Of a DNA stretch of 64,000 bases, positions 11,701-26,700 are shown piece by piece; the first letter of the stretch is position 1; each line of letters opens with the position of its first letter. This DNA is from Pteria penguin (lineage: Eukaryota; Mollusca; Bivalvia; Pterioida; Pteriidae): contig CM068588.1 in assembly GCA_035048485.1 (NCBI GenBank), forward strand, positions 26,997,118 to 27,061,117, written 5' to 3'. Position numbers and translations under genes: made by a program. Under the pieces are notes generated by a model that was not told where the DNA came from, did no database searches, and saw nothing but the letters and a program-made list of their open reading frames with translations.

Positions 11701-14700
11701 GATTTAGGACAGTGTGTAATTTGCATGTGGGATATTTGGTTCAGTAAAATAGTTGCATTGTGTATGCATACCGTTTTGAGGGATTGAAATGTATCCAGTA
11801 GTAATATACCGGATTTCTAGGTTCAATACCCGCTGAATTTTTCATTCAAAGTTAGTTCATCATCTTATACCTTCCTATCTGTCCTTCTGACCATTTAGTG
11901 AAAAGTGAGCCATGGGTAAATGTTACAAGGTACATAAAGGCGCTGATTCAAATGGTTTGTTGCCTAGGTCATAGTGTGATTTTATACTTGATATGGTATA
12001 CGGATGCATGATGGCCAACAGAGCTCCAGTCTTCTCTGTCTCCAGAACTTTTTATTTTCGTCTTTCATCTTCATTAAACATAAAAAGTGTTTGTGTTTGA
12101 TATCTTTTCCCATATACAGAGGTTAGTTTAGAAATTGTCTGGTCTTGTTTCTATGCTCATGTTCAGAGGCAAATTTAGAAATGGTTTTATCTTTATTTTT
12201 CCCCATATCTAGAGGCGAGTTTAGAGGTTGTCTTTCCAAGTTATAGTTATAGCTGACACAGTTAGCATTGATGTAGACTATCATGCACCTTTTTTGATTA
12301 GTATCATACTTTGCTCTCAATTAGTGTAGATCTTCTTCATTAATTTCTGCAAATTTATCATGAATTTCTTATGTTTGATGACACATATACATTGTAATTT
12401 ATTAGATTTTTAATGTTGCGTATGCTTAATTAACAAAATGATACACTATAGAATGGAAATTACAGTTTCTATATTGACCTGATTTCAGTTTTCCGTGTAA
12501 AAACTTCTGTGGTAAAAATAACATTACATTTGGCCATACCAAAGTTGTAAATGAACATAACATTAAGAGGATATTCAGTTATTGCCAATATGATGTCAAA
12601 AGAACTAATGCATCTTTGTAGACCGCTTCTCACAATTTGATACATATACTTGAGCAAAGATACAATACATATCGCGATACACTCTGTGGTCCAGAAATCA
12701 GGTTACTAATATGGTTTCATGAGGTTTCAAAAATAGTTTTTGATAAAAAAAGGGATATAAACAACAACTTAAACTAGAAATGAGTTACAGATAGATACAC
12801 AAATTTAATGAAGTTATTTTGATAATCTGTTAAGGTTTTTTTTCCCTTTCTTTTGTTTTTATTAGTTCTGTTTGAAACATTTATATGTATACCACAAAAT
12901 GTGATACATATTTTTTCTCATAAAGAAAGTGATTGCTGTATCATTGCGGTATCGTTTGAGCTCGTCTTATATCATGGCCTCTGTATCATTATATTTTGTT
13001 TCACAGTATGCCCCTATTTCTGGAGCATTAGATATGTAATCATTTTGAATAGTTAAGCATTACGGAAAGGTCAGACATAAAATGGCAACTACAGATGAGG
13101 ATTCTAAGTCTATCTCAAAAACTTTAAGACTGGCTTACTTGTGAAACAAATCTTTACGCCCCTGCCAGGTATGATAGGGGACATTAAGTGTTTGCTTTGT
13201 CCATCCGTTCATCCTTCCGTCACTCATTTGGTTTCTGGATAACTCAAGTTCCTTTCATCATATTCAAGTTACATTTTTTATGTCTTCTTTGTCAACAAAG
13301 TCTTGAATGCTTCATACCTGTTGTATACTTAATTTGATCATTTTACATTAAAGTGAATAAGAAGGCATTCAATGAATTTACTGTCAAATCTTCTAGGTGC
13401 TTTTTCTTTTAGAATTTTGCATTCTGCTGTTATCAAAAACATTTAATGTGAATAATCTTTATTTTCAACATGATGATCATCTTTTGTAATTTCAGACCAG
13501 ACATGGGGTCTTATTTACGTGGACTACCTAGTGGTTCCTATGGTTACGGGTATAAGGGACTGGACATTCCTGATGATGATGTTTTGTCATACACTTCAAC
13601 AGAGAATGGAGACAGTATGATATACCAGACAAACCTGCCCTATGGCAAAGATGTTCTTGCCAATATGAACCTCAGTGGTATGTCTCTTAGTACTGATCTA
13701 TAGATCTAGGTGTGTTACAGATCAAGCCTATCTTAATGGTATTCCTTATGTGTTTACAGTCAAGCCTGCCTTAATGGTGATACTCACTGTGTGTTAACCT
13801 CACTTCTTATGATGGAAAATTGAAAATTACTCATTAATTAGTGAGATGTATTTATCAAAACACACATGAATAAATCACCGTTTAACCCATTAGTCATAAA
13901 TACATTTCCTCAGAACATTATTCTTTATTTATCTGTGGGATCTTCTGTTTACAGATCCAGGTGCTGTATTAAAGCTCCAGGAACATATGCATGATCAAAA
14001 CAAGAAGCTGGACCAGGAGCGGAACCAGAGGATGGCCATTGAGAACAAGTACAGGTCAACTGTCAAGGAGAAGAATGAACTCAATAAGTAAGCTTCATGT
14101 GGAGTGCTCCACAAGAACTACGATTCTCTGATGTAACCTGTCAGTGTCACCGATCCATTTTTAGTCACCCATTGTGAAAATTGGAGGGGACTATCTAATG
14201 TGGTTTTCCGGACTTTCTTTTTGCAACCATTGCAGTTATTGTCTTGAAATTTGGTATGTAGTGTGGTCATGATTGACCCATTTTTGGAAGAGTTTGGCCC
14301 TTGGACTTTGCAAATATTTGAGGACATGTATTGCTTCAGCAATACTCAATACGCTTGTTCAACAAGATGACATTACGAGGATTATTAGTTGTTATGCATG
14401 TGACATCACAATCAAACTTCAGCTTGTCTGACCTGACTTGACATCATAACAGTCAAGTGATAAATGCTGTGTAAATAATGGATCTGTATATTGTCTAGAC
14501 AATTGCTGTAACCCTACCAGTCAGTAGGAGAATTTACAAACACAAACACAAAGTACAATGTAATATTTGATAGATATTTTCCTTTTGAGAAACAGATGAA
14601 GGAAAAGAAGCAAATCAGCAGTTCTATTTATTTTTCCCTATGTTGCTCCCATCTGTAAAAGTGGATGTAGCAATTGAATATACAGTATCAAACATAGGAT

Positions 14701-17700
14701 ATCGCGATAAAAACGAAGAAAAACAAAGAACGTTCTGAATGGGTTTGGAATTTTCAGCTACTCAGTAAAAGGTAATACATACAAAATATTTGTTAAATGT
14801 TTATTGCCACAAGAAAATTAGATTTCATTCTGCATTAACAGGAAAGTGGAAAGCCTATCTCATAGTAGATCCAGTCTGGAGCAGTTAAAACTGGACCTAG
14901 AACAAAAAATTCGCAACTTGGAGTATAACCTGAATGAGGAGACAGAGATCCGGAAAAATGCAGAGACGTTGTTGACAAAAACTAAAGAGCAGCTGTCTAG
15001 AAAGGAAGAACAGTATACTGGGTAATATGATGGTCATGCTTTGTACTGTTTTCGTTTATAGTACTGTTATAAGGTTTTCTGAGGGAGACACATAGTTTGA
15101 CCTACATAGATTTGTTACATATATATTGATTAGATACCATATGTGTATTTTACAGTGAGATAGAGGCAAAACAGAAGGCTGAGTTACAAATGAGGAACTT
15201 ACAGATAGAATTAAGATCAGCTACAAACAGTAATAAGACAGTAAGTCTACAGATAGAATTAAGATCAGCTACAAACAGTAATAAGACAGTAAGTCTACAG
15301 ATAGAATTAAGATCGGCTACAAACAGTAATAAGACAATTAGTCTACAGATAGAATTAAGATCAGCTACAAACAGTAATAAGACAGTAAGTCTGTTACTCA
15401 ATGATCTGGAATTTTTCAATATCTTTTGATTAGCAGTCATTTTGTCATCGTTTTTGATAAGGTCTTTCACTTTCGTATTTATGTTATGTCTAAAGATATA
15501 TACATGAAGACCTGTACACTTAAGTCATTTCATGTTTAGCTGGTATCCAACAACTGAATTCTTGTTGCTTTCTGTAATAGTAAAGGAGCATTCAGTGCTG
15601 GACCATCAGATTATATTTGCTTTCTCTTTGCTTCCCTAGACACTGGTTATTAATTTTCACAAAGTATTTCTGTTTGATCATTAATAACGGTCTGATTTAA
15701 TATATATTTAAGCACCGTTGTATTGTATTTGTTAAGATTCCTCATTGTACATGGTAGTGGTGAGAGTTGACAGTGTGTATGTATCTTCTTCAGCTTGAAG
15801 ATGAAAAGAGTGATCTCCAGAGGCAGCTACAGAACGAGAAGAATGCTCGGATTCTTCAAGAGCAGATAAATGATGATCAACAAAAATTGCAGCATGCTCT
15901 TCAAGAAGGGCAACTCAGGTCTTCCATGGAAAAGGTTGGTAGAAAGGAATCATTAGAATTTATGTCCAAGGCTTATTGGTGTAAGTAGAAAGAAATTATA
16001 AAGGGGATGTCTTTAAGGTTTAATGGTGTTGGTAGAAAGAATTTATAAGGGGGTATCTCAAAGGCTTATAGGTGTTGGAAGATATAAATCGTAAGGAGCA
16101 TTGAAAAGGCTTATTGGTGTAAGTTACTAAAGGAAAGATAATAATACTGTGTTGGTGCAGACATTAAGGAGACATTTCTGCAGTTTTAATTTCTTTGTGT
16201 GTAGGTAAATTACTGAAGAATTGTTTGAAATTTGATCTGTATTAGATGCTGAAAAAGATGTTTTGAATTATTTCAAAGATATATATAATTATTATCATTT
16301 TGTATGGTCTTGATTTTATAAACTGTAAGAAAAAATGAAATTAAAAAGTAATATATGACAAAAAGAAACTTTATCTGCATTTTATAGATAAAGCATTAAC
16401 TGGAAACAATCTCTTATGAGCTGTTCTAGTAAATCTATATTGTCAAAATGTCCTTTTAGAGCAAAAAGCTGTGACTAAAAAGTTTTAATTTTAAACATTA
16501 AGGAGCTGAACTGATTTCAATGTCTTTTGTCCAAGGAATTACACTGTTCTGTGTTTTCTCATTCCGTTTGTGTACAAGTGATACAGTATTCAGAATTTTT
16601 GAAAGAGAGATATTTATCATACATTCAATTAATAAAACCTTTTCAATGAACTCTTAAGGTGTCTGATTATTCCTTTGACCTTGATATTCTAAACTAATTG
16701 TTTTCAGATTTCAATAATAACATTCCACTGATCTTACATATTAAGGGCACTGTGTACCACACATCTTGTGGTTTGAAAAAACTTATGATATATACAAAGA
16801 TATTTCTGCATTGTTACAGGATGATGAAGAAGTAAGGCATATAGGGTTTTTTAATATGTGTGTATCAACAACTGTAGACCATCTCCTTTGTGTCATGTGA
16901 TCAGTCTTGTCATTGTGGGTCCAAAGGGCAAACTTGGCAATTTGGGGTTTTTGGGGAGTTTGATTTCTTTTTCGTGTCTTGTGTTATAATAAAGATTTCC
17001 TTATTATTATTTCTGAAAGACAAGTATGACATGCAGTGGGAAGAAGTTATTGATAGTATATATGTTGAAAAAGAAAGAGATCATCATCGTAATCACTATC
17101 ATAAAAAAAGAATTAAGGATGCTCACAGATACTGACAAATGCTTTGTGACGTCACTATCTGTTAGTGTATCATTTTGGACCCTATATGGTTTTGCTGGTT
17201 ACATACGTATGAGGTGTATAACTTGACTGACCATGTGTCTGGTGATGGTGTCTGTGTAGTTATGTGTTCTTTTTCCTATTGTATACATCAGAGATCATGC
17301 ATTTTGGAAACTATAGAAAATCATTAATACTTCAGTACCCATGTTTATCAGCATACCATTGTAGGAGTTTATTAGCACTTTATCGTAAATCGAAGAACGC
17401 ATATCAGACATTTGATAAATTATAAAAATCAAAATTTGATAATTAAGATACAAACTTGATGATACAATAGATTGAAAGAGTTTGATGTCTTTGTGTTAAG
17501 ATTACATAATACTATTATCAAACTGCTTTGATACTAAATAAGGGTAATTATACATTAACATACCTTACTAACAATTTTGTTGTGTTCTTTGGATTTAGCT
17601 ACTAGTGATATATTTACTAACAAGCAGTAGTTTTGTACATTGTATTTCTAAAGTTATATTTTTGACTTCAATTGTGATGTTGTTTATATTAATCTTTAGT

Positions 17701-20700
17701 TTTCATTGAAATCTACTATATTTATATTGAGGTTACTTTTGAAAATTTTTAATTGAATTTTTGTTAGCTCACCGGGACAAATGTCCAGAGGGCTATTGTC
17801 TATTTCTTTACTTTTAGTTGAAATTTCAAACACTTTTTGGAAAAAAAGTTCAGTTTAGCAGACAAGTTTATGTTTTTGTATGTCTTGGCATCCATTGTCA
17901 ATAAACTTCTGACATGTATAGTATTCCCTATGTGAAGAAACTAAACTGGTCACGTGAAATTTATTGTTATCAAAAATCCTTGATAGTCTGATCTGTGAGG
18001 TCTCATTTAAAGTTTACATGCAATGTTCAGAAAAGAATTAGATGCTTGCCTCCTTTAGTATAGTTGACCTGGATCAAATCATAAAATGCTGTACTCTTAA
18101 GGACCTTTAAAAATATCCAGGGTTTGAAAAGTACTGATTTGATCTACATTCCAGACTGCCTAATTTAAACTTTAAAATTTTCTCAAATTATAATTCATTT
18201 TCAGTCCTACTATTTTCTTGCAGCTAAAAAAAGTTTAGTTCTTTTCATTAAACAGTCATAAATATTAATAATTTCTCAATACACTACTTGAAAAGTGGTG
18301 AAGGAAGTCTTAAACGTTTTAAATCAGTTAAATTATAGAATGAGTGATAGAATCTCTTTGACAGGTCAGAATTTTTGAGTTTTCTTTCTATAAATCATTT
18401 TCAGAATGAAGCAGAGCATAAGCTTGAGACTGTAGATGAGAATAGGAAAGCTTTAAATGAATCCCTTCAAAAACTTAAAGCAGAAAATAATGCTATTAAG
18501 GTCAGTACATCCTTTACAAATAATAATGATTTAGTTATTACTGCCAGGGCCTTCATATTTAGATAATGAATACCATTTCCTTTTTATATTCCCGGATCAA
18601 TAGATAAGGGGCATATTGTTTTTGTCCTGTCTGTCTATCTGTTTGTTTGTTTGTCTGTTGTCAACTTTAACCTTGGCCATAGCTTTTGAACTGTGAGGGA
18701 TAATAAAATACTGTTTAAATATATGCTGAATATCAAGCTTTGTCAAAAGAAAATGACAGTTGCATCACTTTCACTTGTATATCACATTTTAAGCTATTTG
18801 CTTTATGTGAATGTTGATCCCCTTACAAAGTCTGACTATGCGTGATGGATTTGTACTTCAGAAGAAAAAGTATCAATGTTTATGAACAAAAATATTTTCC
18901 AAATATCATCAAGGCTTGAAATGAAACTTGAAAGATGATATATTGAGTGTTTCATTATTACTCTCCAGGGTGTTACAATATTTTTTGTCTTTCTTGTTGG
19001 GTGGGGGTTTTTTTTTTGTGAAAATTGTAAGTTATCATCATACCTGTATAAATATTGCTAACAATCTTTGTTCCCATATCATATTTAGATGACTGGAGAT
19101 CATGATCAATGTTGAGCAGTAATAAGGTTTTGTTGATAAAGATTAGAAACATATCATAATGTAAAATTATTAGGTTGAACTTGAGAAACAACGAGCACGT
19201 CATAGAGACGAGGTCAGCATGCTGTCAGCAGAAAATGAAGAACTCCACAGTAAGATGGAAGAACTAAAGAATGACATAAAATTAAACGAGGAAGCGTTGT
19301 CACATGCATCTATGCAGTACCAACTCCAACTCAGTAACGTACGTACAGAGTCAACTGTAATCAACTCTGTACTGGAGAAGGAAAGAGCATCAAGGGAGAA
19401 AATTGAAGCAGAGGTAAAAACAGTGTGTCTTCCTGTCGGTCTAGCCCTCTAAAGTGCTGTGATGGATGTTTTCTTTGTAGAATGTTGAAAAACATTGAGT
19501 AGGTGGAAAATTCTAAGTTAAAAATTTTTCTTCAGGCAAGTTTTAGTAATAATTCAAAGACAACAATACCTTAGTATTCAATTTTATTGTATTGATGATA
19601 GTTTAAGAAGAAAAAAAGCTACAAGTTTCTCAGGAAATAAAATTTGAGTGAAAGTTTAATTATTTCATTATGGTATTCAGATTGGTGTGGTTGCCATCAG
19701 GGAATCTTCACGTGTTTGTAATTTTCAAGTTCATTTTCAATACACGTTTGTAAATGTTTTATTTTGTAGCTGGATTCCTTAAAGACACGTTTACACACTA
19801 GTATGTTGGAGATAGATAAATCAGAACAAGCCAGAAATGATGCAGAGAGGTCAGTAATTTATTGTGTCACCAGCAAAACATTCTGTCACTTGTGAAGCAT
19901 GGCAACTGAGATCACTTTCTACTGTTTTCACAGAGATATCTATAAAAGAGGTGTGAAATTATCAGCTTGTCAACTACAGGGTGTGGATGACAAACTACAC
20001 AACCTATTTCGTACTTAGTTTTACTTAGACGTCATATTAAAGCAAACATGACATACGTCAACCTCAGAGATCCTAATTTTTGTTCATTTTTCGACATAAT
20101 GCAAGGGGAAAATGAGAAAACAATCAACCCTCAATGTCCAATGATGAATGAGAAATCTACAAAGTATCGTGTCAAGTTAATTAGTCCATGCCTTCGCATA
20201 GACAAAGTAAAACTCGAGTTTGTGGATTTCTCAATCTTGACCATACATTTGAGGTCGATTCCATCAGTCTCCATCACGTGTCTTGTTCATCTGTCCTTAG
20301 CCTTGTCTATCTGTCTGTATTTCATCTTGTCTATCTGTCTGTCTGTCTTTATGTATCACTACTGTGTTTTGTCTCTGATATTGTCCTTAGCCTTGTCTAT
20401 CTGTCTGTATTTCATCTTGTCTATCTGTCTGTCTATCTTTATGTATCACTACTGTGTTTTGTCTCTGGTATTGTCCTTTGAATACAAAGTCTGTTTTAAT
20501 CATATATCACTATCTAAAATTGCCATATTTATAAATGTAATCAGTCCAGATGTAAAAGAAATAAGTTTATTCTCCAAAATATATTTCTAATTATTTTCAA
20601 GTTGATTGTTTAAAATCAGTTGGAAATATATTTTGGGAAATTTGCTCATTTTGAAATATTTGCACTGTTTAGACGTCTGCATCATGAGCGAGAAGATTGG

Positions 20701-23700
20701 ACTCGCCAGAATGAAGCAAAGGAGAAGGAAATATCCAGTTTGAAGGACAGCTCACAATCTCTGTTGCAAAGGCTACAGTTGTTAGATGGCAAGCTGGCTT
20801 CCTTAGAAAATGAAGTAAGTGTGAAGAGTGTAGAGCATGATAACTTGTTTGAGTGAAGAGAACATATTGAATTCTGCACACTGATCTCTGCATATTTATA
20901 CCCCCCACAAAGGAAGTTTGGGGAGTATATTGGAATCACCTTGTCTGTCTGTCTATTCATCAGTCTGTTATTCTGTCTGTCTTTCCATCTGTCTGTCTTT
21001 TTGTCCTGAAAACTTCAACCTTGGCCATAACTTTTGAACCAAAAGAGATGGGCCTTTATACTACACACGTGTCGGTACTAAAATTTTTGACCTCATGACC
21101 TTGATATTGATGTTTGACCTACTTTGAAAAACTTTAACCTTAGCCATAACTTTTTAACCAAATGAGATGGGGTCTTCATACTATACATGTGTATTCCTTG
21201 TGGCAAAACTTTTCTGTTGGTACCAAAATTTTTTACACCATGACCTTGACGTTTGACCTACTTTTGAAAAACTTTAACCTTAGCCCTAACTTCTAAAACA
21301 AAAGAGTTGATGATTTCATTCTGCAAATGTGTATTCCTTGTGGCAAGACCTGTCAGTTGGTACCAAAATCGCTTGACCTTTACCTTGGTCTTTGCGCTAC
21401 TACAAATTTTGTTGTCGCAAAATATTTGTCATGTTGGGACAATTCTAGTTTCTGATTAGAAAGGTATAAATAAAATATTTGCATGAAATAAATGACTTAA
21501 ATGTCAAAAGGTAAAACAGTGCTATCAGTAAACATGATTTAGTCATTCTAGATTCAAACATACAATATACAAAGTTTATGTTTTTGTCTCTATAAGATAT
21601 GTTTCTCTCTATATAGCAAATATGTGTAAATAAATATGACACATTTGTGGACTTTCTGCTCAGTGAATATGGTGTGACATTTTCTGCATCTGAAAATATA
21701 AAGTGAAGTGTAGCTAAAGTTGATTTTTTTAATGCAGTAATTATCACAGAACATTTCCCCAGTAAAATGTTCATAACTGTTTTATTATATAGCTGAAAAT
21801 TTGTTTTACATATATTCAGTGTAGTTAAGCAGATTACAGTTAGATCAGAGAGACAAAGGGCAAAACTTGACGTATAGCATATGAATGAAACAAATAAATG
21901 TACTTGGTTACAACAAAATGAGCCTGGTTCATGTGTAGTATAATATGTACATGGGTCTGTCATTATTTAAAAAAAAAACTTCGATTTTTTGTGACAAGAA
22001 GTGATGTTATGGCTCACTAGCTATATATTACTTTGTGTTATTTCTTAGCTTTCTGATTGGTTAAGTGTAGAACTAACTTGCGAATAATATGGTCCTTGTA
22101 GTTGCATATCAGCAACACCACGTTACTGGAGAGGAGCAATCATTTACAGCAGGCCCAGAAAGATCTGCAGTATTACAAAAGTGCTCAAGATAACTTTGAT
22201 CAAAATTACAAGCTTGAGAAGGTATGTGAAAAACACTTGGAATAAAAGGCAAAATGTCTGTAGTGAGAATACATTACCAAAGTCATACTTAAGAGATTAA
22301 GTAGTAAATAGGTAACCTTACTCATAGATTACCTTCCCAAACATGTTATTTTTATAGGCAAGTCACAGCTACAGACAGAATTGTATTGACTCTACATAGA
22401 TAAATTTGTATTAGGAAGTAAAATAGCAGAGAATTTTTTATACCAGTACTTAAGGTATATCAAAAAAACCCTTTTTGCTGTAGTTTTGTGATCTGTGTTC
22501 AACAAATTTTTCTTTATCAATTTATTTTTACAGGAACTGAACAACAAGTTACAGTCTAAAAATGAACAGATGCAAGAAAAGTAAGAAAGGCTTTTGGCAA
22601 TTACTAGAAGGATATTTCTTTATTAACTGTATTTGAGAGTTGAATATTGATGTTATAGTGATATCTTAAATGAAGATAAATTCTTGTATCCATTTGTGAT
22701 ATGTACATGCTTGATCTAAAGGGGCTTATGAATATTTTTAATGCAAATAAAAAGATAAATTCGTAAGAGAGATTCTTCCAACATAAAAATGATATTTTTT
22801 GATAGTTATGACAAACTCTATACTATGATCATATGATTACAGGATAACTAATATTCAGCATGAGAATCTCACCCTGAAGCAGCAGCTGGAGACTACCCAG
22901 CATGCATTGCTGGAGAGGTCAGGGGACAGTAAGGCCGAGCAGTACAACAATATCATAGCATCTATGAAAACTGATCACGAAAAGGTAGACCAGTGTTTGT
23001 ACTGTAGCTTCTTTTTGCTCTGTTACTGATTCAGTAAACTGTAACACAGACAAACTGTGATACTAAAATTCAGGTGATAAAAATAACAGCAAGGATCATG
23101 TTGTAGTTATTAAGCATTCCTGGATGTTTTATAATATCCATACTTTGACATCAAAGTAAATTGTGGAGTAAGATTTATACAAGATTTTAGGAAAATTTAA
23201 ATCAATGGTTCTGTGGATGCCATGTTTGGATAAAAACTTTTTTATCAATATATGTCATGTGAGCTTTAGGTGGGTATTATGGACTCTTATATGCTGTCTG
23301 GTTTTCGTATTTTCTGAACTGAACTGTAGGTGTTGACCTTTTGTATTGTATATGCAGTCACGTGCCATATGGGAGGAAAGAAACACCTCACTGTCAGATC
23401 AATGTACAAGGTTGAAAGAGGAAAACAGAAATCTGGAGAATAGACGGAACAAACTGGAAGAGGATTTAGACAGGAAAGAGAAGGAGAGCCAAGAGAATAC
23501 CAAAAAACTTGCAAAATTAGAGGCTCATCTAGAAAATTTTGACACTGTAAGTTGAAAAAGGAGTCACTTTATTAACAAATGTATTATTGAAAATTTGATA
23601 ACTGTGCGAACAATTAAACTGAAATACATGTATAAATTTTATTTATTTTCATCAGTATTTCAGTGTTAAATGTTATACAACAAAACATTAAACAATATGT

Positions 23701-26700
23701 TTTTAGTCTCATCAGTTGGTGTTAATTATAGAAATCCATTTACGTTTAAATTTCATGGAAGTATGTGTATAAAAGATATAATCAGAATTTCAGTTTTGGC
23801 GAAATAATCTGACATTTATTTCCCATTAAATTTTATTAGAAGAAATTAGAGTTTGAGACTCAGAGAACCCAGTATAGAATGGAAACTGACATATTGAAGG
23901 AGAAGTTCGAGAAACAAACGAGGGAGAATGAAAACTTGAAAGGCAAAGTGTCGGAGCTGTCCACTCTGTATCAGCAGGTTCTCAATAAGAATGACCTCAA
24001 TACAGAGAAATTACTGAATAATTCAGCCAATATGGAGGCGTTCTCTAAATCAAAAGTATGTACATGTATCTTACAAGTAATTGATTGATTAATTAATTAA
24101 TTTTTGTCACTCTATAATTATTTCATGTATATGATTACATCTGGCTGATGCATCGCATGGAAATTTATACCTTTGCATCAGACCAATCAGAAGTGAGGAA
24201 TCTTTGACCTGCCATGCCTACCTCACAGAACCTCAGTTTCCACGGTCTCATCGGAAAGACAAAACACCACATGTGTCCATGGCAGGAGTCAAACCTGAGA
24301 CCTCAGGATCAAGAACCTAACACTTCATCCACAGAGCTACACAAGCTGTACACAAATGAAGTCCAATTATTTACCACTCTATCTTTGCAAGGCTATATAG
24401 AACTCAATATTTCAGTTGTGAGATTGAGACAGAAAATATCTAAAACATACTGTAATTCGTATATTTTATCAATTCTATGAGAAGATTTTCCCCCATAATA
24501 TGGCTGTTGCTAATCCTTTATAGGAGGGTCTGGAGGAAAACTATCAGCAACTGAAGCTAGAACATGCCAGATTAGAAGCAGAACTGAAACATGAAAAGCA
24601 GAAAAGTGACATGTTACAGAAGGACCTTCAGGACTCCCAGAAGGTGAGAGCATTAATACAAACAGGGAGGATCTTCATATTTTGCTTGAGAGTTTTGTGA
24701 ATTTTGTTAAATAGAGTTTGTGATTTGGAATTATGAAGTTTAATTCATGAAAAACTCTTCTGAAATGCAAACAGGTTTTATGATTTTTTTAATATATGGT
24801 TTATTTGTACTGTTTTTAGATAAAGGAATTGCTCAAATCTCAGATTTATTTGTATTGTTTTACTTTTATTAGGTCCGAAATAGTTTAGAAGCCCTTTGTG
24901 CCAATTTGAAGTCCAGTAACACGCAGTTGGAGGATAAACTAACGGTATGCATATTTAAACTCTTCTTTTAGCTCTGAGGAGTTTAAGGGGGAGGACTGTG
25001 ATAATGATAACTTATACAAGATAGATATTCATCCAATGTATCAATTTTATCTTGCCTCACAGACTCCGACTACCACTTTGCATATGGAGTACATTAATGT
25101 CTGTGGGTTTTATTAAATACCTATTTTTTAACATAAGAACAAATTACATTAATTTTGTAAAGTTGTGCAATAGAGTATGTTACAATATTATATTTATCAC
25201 TTCATTTGTATAGCTGATTACATTCATGTTTAATAAGAATTTCTTACTCTTTAGAGGAAAAATATTAATGAATTGATTGGCATCTTCCTGCTGTGTAGAG
25301 CACATTTTACGTTTGTCATGAAATTAACTTTACTTATTATTCATTCAGTAAAGCATGTAATGTAAAAACTGATCATAAAATGTTTATGAATACAATGTAT
25401 ACTGTACAGCATGATGCATCCACCGATTTTGGTTCCAACGTAAGTCACAAGCATGCTTACTAAATCAGTAGTGCATTCTGGGTAGTTACAGATTGCTTAC
25501 TAAATTTCTGTTGCATGCTGGGTAGATAGCAGTCATGGCATATTGTTTAACAGCATTGGTGAAATGTGGATGTAGACTAATAGTTGATCATGTGATGCAT
25601 GACTCACAAAGAGGATTTTAATTATCAATTCTAACAATGTGAATAAATTCTTCATACACATTCACACATGTAGGTATGCTTTAAGTTTTGAATGCATGCT
25701 GTGTATAACTCACAGAAAATGTGATAAGATATTTATATATGTTGATAATGTCAGGGTTTGAAGTTGCTGTATTGATCAATATGCAGGTTTCAATCATAAC
25801 TGCCCCACTTAAAAAAAAAAAAAAACAAAAAAAAAAACCCCACACACATACATTAGAATTTAAAAGGAACATGTGTATGATGCACTGTGAATATACAGAT
25901 ATATTCTGGCTGCTCGGTGAACAGTCAAAGCAGAGTACTGTCTTGAGATAGTGTAAAAGACTTTGAATACTGCTTCCTGGCTCCAAAGGTTGTTGGTGTA
26001 ATTAATAACAGGCTATTGTGTCTCCTTTTATTGGTACCAGTATCAGTGATATAAAATAAACAAATGACTAACTATTTGCGGAGTCACTTGAGGGCTTTGT
26101 CATGAAAATGTTTGGAGTGGAACTGTTCATCAGTTGCAAAATCAGTGTAACTGTTGCATCCTTAATCGGATAATTATAGTGAAACAGTAAAAAATAGTAA
26201 TTCATGTATAATAAATATGGTATTAATACCTGTTTTTATGGGATAAAGTCATCTATAAACATCTCAATTTTTTTAACCAAACTGAAAAATATATAGATTT
26301 TTGAATTGTACTTTACCTATTAATTTTAAATCCTGACTGTGAATGACATTATGTACAGCTTTCTAGTGTGTACTTGTAACGTATCGCAAGCTTGAAGTGA
26401 ATAATACACATTGTACATGTCAGTAATATAATACCATTATGCTTCAAGTAGAAAATATGCATGTGTATATAGTTTAGTTTTGTCTATTATCACAAAGTCT
26501 AATCTTGCTTGTTCTGTATACAATGCATGTCTATGCAGTCGACTCTCAATAACTCAACTCAAAGGGCCCATGTGAAACAGTTCACGCTAAGCATGGTTCA
26601 AGTCAGGAATGTGTTTCTATATAAAGAAATTAAAATTGGGACTTTAAAATTAGTTTCAGTCAACTGAAAATTCAAATTTTTGATATTGAGTAAATAAGAG

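Noticed and set aside
20048..20590. 180-codon open frame
   Set aside because: It lies in an intron and crosses a 90-bp direct duplication of simple TCTG-rich sequence; no domain.
21445..21963. 172-codon open frame on the - strand
   Set aside because: AT-rich intron sequence, no recognisable domain, no gene context.
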